Of a DNA stretch of 11,319 nt, positions 6,548 through 11,135 are shown piece after piece. The stretch's first letter is position 1; every line of letters begins with the position of its first letter. The stretch covers positions 203,988 through 215,306 of the forward strand of contig MU646961.1 of the NCBI GenBank assembly GCA_026770585.1, given 5' to 3'. This DNA is from Baffinella frigidus. Lineage: Eukaryota > Cryptophyceae > Cryptomonadales > Baffinellaceae. The notes beneath the pieces are model-generated. The model had not been told where the DNA came from. It did no database searches and saw nothing but the letters and a program-made list of their open reading frames with translations. The position numbers and the translations under genes were made by a program.

Positions 6548-6701
6548 AAAGGACCTAAAGGCGCTCCCCGTCGTCGTCAACGCCTATCCCGTGGCGTAGT
6601 TAGCTCGTTCTAGTGGACGAGATGTTCTTTCTCCACCCACCCTCTGGGTGGTTCTGGGCTGCTAGAGCCCTCACGTCTCGTCCCACCTGTCCACCTGGCG
6701 T
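6548..6701. other. Unassigned spacer with small hairpins
   Basis: CCTTTAG (6541) pairs with CTAAAGG (6555), containing a fragment of the R-repeat tail AAAGGACCTAAAGG. CCACCC and GGGTGG pair near 6635-6652. No gene supported. Confidence 0.4.
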
Positions 6702-6773
6702 CAGATCCCTTCTACGGAACGGCGTGTCGTTGGCATATGTTGGGAGAAATTAAAACCTAAAGGACCTACAGGA
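6702..6773 (+). repeat. R dispersed repeat, copy 1
   Basis: 72 bp that match 7495-7566 with few mismatches: CAGATCCCTT, ACGGAACGGCG, TATGTTGGGAGAAATTAAAA, CCTAAAGGACCTA. A diverged third copy is on the minus strand at 9361-9428. Differences between copies 1 and 2 fall on all codon positions alike, so there is no sign of protein selection. Confidence 0.8.
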
Positions 6774-6788
6774 CAGCGGTCGTGTTGA

Positions 6789-6891
6789 ACAATTTAGTCA
6801 ACCTTGTTTTCCCCCAGTTCCTCCTTTCTGGAGGCGGGCCTATGCCTATCGCAGGCCTGTCCTGACAATTTAATCAACCTTGTTTCCCCCC
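6789..6891 (+). repeat. 27-bp direct repeat pair (6789-6815, 6865-6891)
   Basis: ACAATTTARTCAACCTTGTT followed by a C run occurs twice, 76 bp apart. Between them is GGAGGCGGGCCTAT, a motif recurring as GAGGCGGGCCT near 8961, 9175 and 9200. Confidence 0.7.
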
Positions 6892-6917
6892 TTGTTTCCC
6901 CCCCCATTCGGTCGTCA

Positions 6918-7057
6918 CTACTTTAGACGTGACCTGGAGCAATCAAAAGTCAACTCAATTGCAGAAAACACGGAAAACCGTGTTTTCTTCCAAAAGTTGA
7001 CCTCGCGGCAGTGGGGAGTTGACTTTTGCGATTGACCACCCTCAAGTCTAGCGTAGC
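6918..7057 (-). mobile_element. F element, copy 2 (140 bp, inverted)
   Basis: Opposite orientation to copy 1, about 1.85 kb away, same length. Its hairpin arms (6964-6973 and 6978-6987, AAAA loop on the + strand) are perfectly paired. Four of the ten stem pairs are changed on both sides relative to copy 1. Conservation is continuous from CTACTTTAGACGTGACC to CTAGCGTAGC, so both ends of the unit are defined by the comparison. Confidence 0.85.
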
Positions 7058-7215
7058 GTGATGATATGGGTGGCGAGAGAAAGGGGGTTTATTGAACGTA
7101 CATATAACAACGTCGAAGCATAAACTTGATGCGTCCAACGTTCGAGCCCAGAGAGGGCTCGAAACGAAGGCCGCTGCCGAGGAGGACGGGACGCAATTTA
7201 AAAAAACTTTCACCT
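7058..7215. other. Unassigned spacer
   Basis: No gene seen. A small inverted repeat, TTCGAGCCC (7140) with GGGCTCGAA (7155), is present. Confidence 0.4.
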
Positions 7216-7278
7216 AAATCCTTCAGGATTTGGACTTTTAAAATAAAAAGCCAGGTCCAGATTCTGGACCTGGCTTTT
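7216..7278. repeat. Two adjacent hairpins
   Basis: AAATCC and GGATTT (7216-7231) form a small hairpin. AAAAGCCAGGTCCAG (7246-7260) and CTGGACCTGGCTTTT (7264-7278) pair perfectly over 15 bp around ATT. Because of the palindrome, similar peptides can be read on both strands here, which is not evidence of coding. Confidence 0.8.
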
Positions 7279-7494
7279 GATTTCGTTCCAAACTCGCTTG
7301 ACAGCGGTCCGCGCACATGATGGTGCGAGAGAGTGTGCATCCTCGTTCGACGTTCGCCAAAAGTCAACTCGTTTCTTGAAAAGTCTACCGAAAGGGTTCC
7401 TGAGCCACCCCAAGCGAATCACCCTGTATCCTTTCTTCACGAGCCTCTGCACTGGAGAGCTAAACGCGATCCGAAAGCAAAAATGCTTTCTCTG
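7279..7494. other. Unassigned spacer
   Basis: Contains one AAAAGTCAACTC motif (7361) and no other supported feature. Overlapping short frames on both strands lack ATG context or known content. Confidence 0.4.
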
Positions 7495-7566
7495 CAGATC
7501 CCTTTTACGGAACGGCGAGTCGCTGGGCTATGTTGGGAGAAATTAAAACCTAAAGGACCTAAAGGA
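7495..7566 (+). repeat. R dispersed repeat, copy 2
   Basis: Near-identical to 6702-6773. Followed by a GA stretch (AGGAGAGAGAGA) and GGAGGGGGG. Confidence 0.8.
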
Positions 7567-7681
7567 GAGAGAGATCTCTGCGGAGGGGGGCACAGGGGTT
7601 ACTCGAAATTAAGGACACGCACGGCCCTTAGAGTGGTCCTATGCTCCTGGGGCTAGCCCTGCGGTAGGACTTTACAGCTAA

Positions 7682-7751
7682 GACCCTACAGTAGGCCTAT
7701 GCCTAGGGCCCTACCTTGGTCCTAGGGGGTGGGCATCTTATGAGCGAGGTA
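7682..7751 (+). mobile_element. M element, right half only
   Basis: ACCCTACAGTAGGCCTATGC, then AGGGCCCTA, GGTCCTAGGGGGTGGG and TCTTATGAGCGAGGTA match the inner and right part of intact M elements. The left terminus is not recognisable and the last CCCCTG is replaced by a G run at 7752. Confidence 0.65.
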
Positions 7752-7856
7752 GGGGGGGGGAGTCCTCAAGTCCGAGTAAACACTGTACATGTACATGTAC
7801 CAGCACGCCCCAAGGTTCTACGGAAGGCCAACAGGGGTACCTCGCTCATAAGAAAC
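7736..7856. repeat. N segment, copy 1: unique core between inverted M ends
   Basis: Starts TCTTATGAGCGAGGTA and ends TACCTCGCTCATAAGAAAC, M termini facing the reverse way round. The core has a G run, then CCGAGTAAACACT, the 16-bp palindrome GTACATGTACATGTAC (7785-7800) and CAGCACGCCCCAAGGTTCTA. It is repeated almost identically at 8078-8201. Confidence 0.75.
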
Positions 7857-8077
7857 TGGGGGAGGGAGGGCGGGAGAGAACAAATGCGGTGCCGCGTGGC
7901 ACCCATGGTCCCGCGTCGGCCCAGAATCCGAGTCTGGGCGCAGAATCAGTCAACTTGGACCCAAGCGAAACGTTTGTGTGGAGTAAAGCGACTCTGACGG
8001 GCGATGAGCAATACCGCCTAGAGCCACATGTAATTTCAGTGCCAGGCCCACCAATCCTTCTGAAAGGACACGTACCA
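7857..8077. other. Unassigned spacer
   Basis: Holds a GGTGCC/GGCACC hairpin (7888-7903) and one GTCAACTT (7949). No gene supported. Confidence 0.4.
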
Positions 8078-8201
8078 GTTTCTTATGAGCGAGGTAGGGG
8101 GGGGGGGTCCTCGATTCCGAGTAAACACTGTACATGTACATGTACCAGCACGCCCCAAGGTTCTACAGGAGGTCAACAGGGGTACCTCGCTCATAAGAAA
8201 C
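8078..8201. repeat. N segment, copy 2
   Basis: The ends GTTTCTTATGAGCGAGGTA (8078-8096) and TACCTCGCTCATAAGAAAC (8183-8201) are perfect 19-bp inverted repeats. The core matches copy 1, with its palindrome at 8130-8145. The right end doubles as the left terminus of the M element at 8177. Confidence 0.8.
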
Positions 8202-8293
8202 CACCTCCTCCTAGGACCCTACAGTAGGACTAAGCCTAGGGCCCTGTGGTGGTCCTAGGGGGGGGGCGGTTTCTTATGAGCGAGGTACCCCTG
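8177..8293. mobile_element. M element a (117 bp, complete)
   Basis: Starts CAGGGGTACCTCGCTCATAA and ends with its inverse. The right end is followed by TA and the left is preceded by AA. The stem arms pair over about 44 nt through CCTAGGACC; the loop contains CCTACAGTAGG and AGGGCCCT. No coding capacity, MITE-like. Confidence 0.8.
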
Positions 8294-8339
8294 TAGGACC
8301 ACCATTGGGCCCGAGGCTCAGTCCTACTGTACACTCAAC

Positions 8340-8636
8340 TTGAGCTTTCCGCAGTCGTCTCTGCGGCCGTGCTGTGTGATCCATCACCGTGCTATCCCCC
8401 CCATTGCACTCACACTCCAATTCAATCGATCGCCGGACCCTCTATGTACAGGGCCTCTAAACCTGAGCGTTCCACGGTCATGCTGTGAGATAAATACACT
8501 AAAACTGAGCTTTCCACGGCCGTGATGTGCGATAAATACACTAAAACCGAGCTTTCTACGTTCGTGCTGCGGAATCCATTACCGTGCTATCCCCCCCATT
8601 GCACTCACACTCCAATTCGATCGATCGCCGGATCCT
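8340..8636 (+). repeat. 42-bp tandem units inside a 195-bp spaced duplication
   Basis: CTGAGCNTTCCACGG units begin at 8463, 8505 and 8547 (period 42, each containing GATAAATACACTAAAA or a relic). A related unit is at 8340. The 68-bp block 8369-8436 is repeated at 8564-8631 (CCGTGCTATCCCCCCC, ATTGCACTCACACTCC, ATCGATCGCCGG). The whole stretch lies between M elements a and f. Confidence 0.75.
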
Positions 8637-8695
8637 CAACAGGGATACCTCTCTCATACGGAGGTGCACACCTCAAGGACCCTACAGTAGGCCTA

Positions 8696-8796
8696 TCCCT
8701 TAAGTGACCAGTAGGCTCATACGCCCTACCGTAGGGCCCTAGGACCTGCCTAGGACCTCTTGCGGGTCAATTTTGACCGGCTGGCCACTTAAGGGA
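8696..8796 (+). mobile_element. X element 1 (101 bp)
   Basis: Ends TCCCTTAAGTGACCAG and CTGGCCACTTAAGGGA are inverted repeats (15 of 16) with TA outside each (8694-8695, 8797-8798). The interior contains CCCTACCGTAGGG and a GGTCAATTTTGACC hairpin towards the right end. It is inserted in M element f. Confidence 0.8.
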
Positions 8797-8800
8797 TATA

Positions 8801-8900
8801 TCCCTTCAGTGCCGGACGGGCGAACATTCGCCCGTCGAAGCCCTAGGAAGGTCCTAGGGCCCTACCGTAGGGCGTATGCGCCTACTCGCCACTTAAGGGA
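8801..8900 (-). mobile_element. X element 1b (100 bp, inverted, diverged half)
   Basis: It sits tail to tail with X1, sharing TATA at the junction. Its right side matches the left side of X1 (CGCCACTTAAGGGA, then CGTATGCGCCTAC, CCCTACCGTAGGG on either strand). The other half differs but keeps a hairpin: GACGGGCGAA pairs perfectly with TTCGCCCGTC. Confidence 0.75.
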
Positions 8901-9023
8901 TAGACCTACGGTGGTCCTATGGGGGGGGGGACTTTGTGAGCGAGGTGCCCCTGACTGTCCCGAGGCGGGCCTATTTTCTCTCCCAAGGCGGGTCTATCGC
9001 ACGTGCAGCCGGGAAGCTGCCTA

Positions 9024-9140
9024 CAGGGGTACCTCGCTCATAAGAACCTGCCACACCCTAGGACCCTACAGTAGGCCTATGTCCAGGGCCCTATGGTGGT
9101 CCTAGGGGGGTGGCGCTTTCTTATGAACGAGGTACCCCTG
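9024..9140. mobile_element. M element b (117 bp, complete)
   Basis: CAGGGGTACCTCGCTCATAA at the left, inverse at the right, and TA directly outside both ends (9022-9023, 9141-9142). The loop reads CCTACAGTAGGCCTATGTCC. It serves as the uninterrupted reference for the split copies. Confidence 0.85.
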
Positions 9141-9170
9141 TACACACCCCGGGCCGCGACTGACTCTTGC

Positions 9171-9251
9171 CCCGAGGCGGGCCTGTCCTAGACTGCCGAG
9201 GCGGGCCCGTCCTGGCGGGCGTCAAAGTTGCCGACGACGTCAAAAGTTGAC
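9171..9251. repeat. GAGGCGGGCC and GTCAACTT-related repeats
   Basis: CCGAGGCGGGCCTGTCCT and CCGAGGCGGGCCCGTCCT repeat 26 bp apart. They are followed by GGCGTCAAAGTTGCCGACG and ACGTCAAAAGTTGACGCC, minus-strand relatives of the minisatellite at 9989-10151. Confidence 0.6.
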
Positions 9252-9299
9252 GCCGAGCCTTGGTCCGACCCTTTGGAGGAGAGGAGGGCCCGCCTCGTC

Positions 9300-9362
9300 T
9301 ACAGATTTGGGCCGGAAAGCCCTTCGTAGCCCGATCAGCGACGCGGGTTCTCACTCCCCTAC
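9300..9362 (+). repeat. 63-bp direct repeat, copy 1
   Basis: It matches 9791-9853 at 61 of 63 positions (TACAGATTTGGGCCG, AAAGCCCTTCGTAGCCCG, TCAGCGACGCGGGTTCTCAC). Here it is followed by the R repeat; copy 2 is followed by an M end and X3. Confidence 0.85.
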
Positions 9363-9428
9363 CTTTAGGTCCTTTAGGTTCTTCGAGCTCCCAACATAGG
9401 CGGACACCGGAACTGGTTCTGTAGAAAG
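9361..9428 (-). repeat. R dispersed repeat, copy 3 (inverted, diverged)
   Basis: On the minus strand it contains CTATGTTGGGAG and AACCTAAAGGACCTAAAGG, as copies 1 and 2 do, with lower similarity on the other side. Confidence 0.6.
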
Positions 9429-9482
9429 ACCATGCTTCCTTTCGGATCACATCAAGCCCCCCACACAGGGGTACCTCGCGTA

Positions 9483-9583
9483 TCCCTCAAGTGGTCAGTA
9501 GGCTCATACGCCCTACCGTAGGGCCCTAGGACCTGCCTAGGACCTCTTGCGGGTCAATTTTGACCGGCTGGCCACTTAAGGGA
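9483..9583 (+). mobile_element. X element 2 (101 bp)
   Basis: Nearly identical to X1 (TCCCTCAAGTGGTCAG at the left, CTGGCCACTTAAGGGA at the right) with TA outside both ends. It interrupts the left terminus of M element e at the TA of CTCATAAG, although the left junction reads CGCGTA rather than CGCTCATA, so a small deletion or change accompanied it. Confidence 0.8.
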
Positions 9584-9622
9584 TAAGAAACCAACCCCCC
9601 CTAGGACCCTACAGCAGGCCTA

Positions 9623-9727
9623 CAGGGGTACCTCGCTCACAAGAAACGACCACCCCCCTAGGACCACCATAGGGCCATACTGCAGGGTCCTAGGGGGCGT
9701 TGGTTTCTTATGAGCGAGTTACCCCTG
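9623..9727. mobile_element. M element c (105 bp, complete, nested in M element e)
   Basis: M termini at both ends with TA on either side (9621-9622, 9728-9729). It lies after GGCC and before TGCC, at the TA of the host element's GGCCTATG. Its interior runs the opposite way from M element b (CCTAGGACCACCATAGGGCC first). Confidence 0.85.
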
Positions 9728-9790
9728 TATGCCTGGGGCCCTATGGGAGTCCTGGGGGGGGGGCGCTTTCTTGTGAGCGAGGTACCCCTG

Positions 9791-9853
9791 TACAGATTTG
9801 GGCCGAAAAGCCCTTCGTAGCCCGCTCAGCGACGCGGGTTCTCACTCCCCTAC
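9791..9853 (+). repeat. 63-bp direct repeat, copy 2
   Basis: Partner of 9300-9362. Its first TA is also the right flank of M element e. Its last bases merge into an M left terminus fragment (9853-9867). Confidence 0.85.
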
Positions 9854-9952
9854 AGGGGTACCTCACGTATCCCTCAAGTGCCCAGTAGGCTCATACGCCC
9901 TACCGTAGGGCCCTAGGACCTGCCTAGGACCTCTTGCGGGTCAATTTAGACC
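9853..9952 (+). mobile_element. M terminus fragment plus X element 3 (truncated)
   Basis: CAGGGGTACCTCACG (9853-9867) and then TA and TCCCTCAAGTGCCCAG (from 9870) repeat the junction seen at X2. X homology runs to about 9952 (TCAATTTAGACC) and then stops, so the right third is lost. Confidence 0.75.
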
Positions 9953-9975
9953 AGGGCGTTCGACCCACGGGCCGA

Positions 9976-10180
9976 ATCCAGGCTCGGTGTCAACTTTGGC
10001 GTTGTCAACTTACGAACGTCAACTTTGACGGCGTCGGCAACTTAGGAGGAGAAGAGGGCGGGGGCGTGGTGGTCGAGTCCAGGATCGGTGTCAACTTTGA
10101 TGCCGCCGTCAACTTTGACGGCGACGTCAACTTTGATGGTATCGGCAACTTAGGAGGAGAAGAGGGCTGGGGCGTGGTGG
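9976..10180 (+). repeat. GTCAACTT minisatellite, two units of about 101-108 bp
   Basis: CAGGNTCGGTGTCAACTTTG starts each unit (9979, 10080) and GGCAACTTAGGAGGAGAAGA closes it (10036, 10144). GTCAACTT occurs at 9989, 10004, 10018, 10090, 10108 and 10126; the last three, and the related GGCAACTT at 10144, are 18 bp apart. The frame across it reads repeats of Val-Asn-Phe-Asp-Gly but has no ATG start of its own. Confidence 0.8.
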
Positions 10181-10420
10181 ATCATGGCGTCCATCGCCGC
10201 GCAGACTGCCGGAAGGTCTGAGCTCATCGGCGCCACCTAAGGGTTTGGGGGTTGGGGTTTAGGGTATAGTTCAAGGATGGCTCCACCTAGTCTTGGGGGC
10301 CTAGGGTTCAGGGTTTAGGGCTTAGGGCTTAAGTTTGATGTCTTGGCGAGGTGGGTCATAGCGTCCATCGCCGCGCAGACTCCCGGGAGGTCTGATTTCA
10401 ATGGTGCAACCTGTGGGTGC
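10171..10420 (+). repeat. 75-bp direct repeat pair (10171-10245, 10345-10420)
   Basis: GGCGNGGTGGNTCAT, GCGTCCATCGCCGCGCAGAC, GGTCTGA occurs twice, 174 bp apart, both followed by a GGTTTGGGG-type stretch. Confidence 0.75.
10229..10331 (+). repeat. Degenerate TTTAGGG-like stretches
   Basis: AGGGTTTGGGGGTTGGGGTT and AGGG near 10229-10264, and GGGTTCAGGGTTTAGGGCTT near 10303-10330: mixed variants of TTTAGGG without a clean array. Confidence 0.7.
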
Positions 10421-10440
10421 GGTTTGGGGTTAAGGCTTTA

Positions 10441-10557
10441 CAGGGGTACCTCGCTCATAAGAAACCGCCCCCCCCTAGGACCCTACAGTAGGACCATGCC
10501 AAGGGCCCTATGGAGGTCCTAGGGGGTGGGCGGTTTCTTATGAGCGAGGTGCCCCTG
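10441..10557. mobile_element. M element d (117 bp, complete)
   Basis: Left end CAGGGGTACCTCGCTCATAA, right end GAGGTGCCCCTG, TA directly outside both (10439-10440, 10558-10559). Stem pairing extends through a C-rich tract to CCTAGGACC. It lies in telomere-like sequence, apart from the main nest. Confidence 0.85.
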
Positions 10558-10820
10558 TAGGGTTTGGCGCCACTTGTAGTTTTGGGGAATCGTTTTGGGA
10601 GGGTGGGGTTGAGGGCTCACGGTGTAGGGGTGCGCAAGCGAAGGGTTTGGGATTCGGGGGTTAGGGAACAGGGTTTAGGGGAAAGGGTTTGGGAATTAGG
10701 GATGACGATTCAGCAGCAAAGGCCCCGCGCCCCCGGGGGCTTCAGACGGATCCGGGTTTCGGGTATCGCGTTTCGGGTATCACGTTTCGGGTGTCGGGTT
10801 AACGGGTTACGTTTCAGGTC
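10558..10820 (+). repeat. Degenerate telomere-like sequence
   Basis: Scattered AGGGTTTGG, GGGTTTAGGGG, AAGGGTTTGGG (10558-10700), then GTTTCGGGTATC repeated three times with variants (10756-10795). The frames read through it are composition-driven. Confidence 0.65.
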
Positions 10821-10872
10821 AAAATGAAAATGGTTCAGCAGGAAAGGCAGCGAGGCGGCGGAGCATGTACCA

Positions 10873-10893
10873 CGTTCTTGCGGCGAAGGAGTG
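10873..10893 (+). repeat. Triplicated motif GTTNTTGCGGCGRAGGAGTG, copy 1
   Basis: Further copies are at 11031-11051 and 11276-11297. Spacing is unequal (about 158 and 245 bp), so it is dispersed rather than tandem. Confidence 0.55.
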
Positions 10894-10921
10894 GTCTCTA
10901 GGGTTCAGCTGACAAATCCCC

Positions 10922-10991
10922 CTAGGGTCTAGGGTCTAGGGTCTAGGGTCTAGGGTCTAGGGTCTAGGGTCTAGGGTCTAGGGTCTAGGGT
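10922..10991 (+). repeat. Ten perfect tandem units of the TCTAGGG telomere variant
   Basis: CTAGGGT repeats ten times with no error over 70 bp, then decays (CCAGGGATTATGGG). TCTAGGG differs from TTTAGGG by one base. Its perfection contrasts with every other telomere-like island here and suggests recent expansion. Confidence 0.95.
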
Positions 10992-11084
10992 CCAGGGATT
11001 ATGGGTTGAGGTTTTAGGGTGAGGGCACCGAGTTGTTGCGACGGGGGAGTGCGGGGCCGAGCGTGAAATACCAGGGCTCGTAAC

Positions 11085-11102
11085 CTAAACCCCAAACCCT
11101 CA
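11085..11102 (-). repeat. Short C-rich telomere-like stretch
   Basis: CCTAAACCCCAAACCCT: two variant units on the C-rich strand. Confidence 0.6.
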
Positions 11103-11135
11103 TAACCTGCAGGTGCGGCGCGGCCAGCGCCTGCG

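Larger units (their letters stand above)
8640..8953. mobile_element. M element f, split by two X elements
   Basis: The left part (8640-8695: CAGGGATACCTCTCTCATA, ending CCTACAGTAGGCCTA) and the right part (8901-8953: TAGACC, GGTGGTCCTA, a G run, TTGTGAGCGAGGTGCCCCTG) together give about 107 bp, close to an intact M. X1 and X1b sit between them. The termini are more diverged than in other M copies, fitting an older insertion. Confidence 0.7.
9466..9790. mobile_element. M element e, split by X2 and by M element c
   Basis: Its three parts are 9466-9480 (left terminus), 9586-9620 (AGAAACC to CAGCAGGCC) and 9730-9790 (TGCCTGGGGCCC to GGTACCCCTG). Without the inserts and duplicated TA they total about 115 bp in correct M order. 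TA follows the right end; CA precedes the left. It is the oldest layer of this nest. Confidence 0.8.

Noticed and set aside
5828-6580. 250-residue frame on the minus strand
   Set aside because: Its start-to-stop length is helped by high GC. The codon-position base pattern in the shared region fits the + strand frame (highest GC at its third position), and the product has no recognisable domain.
7277-7656. Frames of 89 and 107 residues around the R repeat
   Set aside because: They depend on non-ATG or weak starts and on repeat R. Substitutions between R copies show no codon bias.
8773-9105. 110-residue frame across X1, X1b, M f and M b
   Set aside because: It crosses four element boundaries, so it cannot be one conserved protein.
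9989-10151. CRISPR-like array of short repeats
   Set aside because: The repeats are 8-14 bp with 14-18 bp spacing, the spacers are themselves repetitive, and the context is eukaryotic.
9934-10221. 95-residue frame with Val-Asn-Phe-Asp repeats
   Set aside because: No ATG at the start; it begins inside a truncated X element and follows the minisatellite period.
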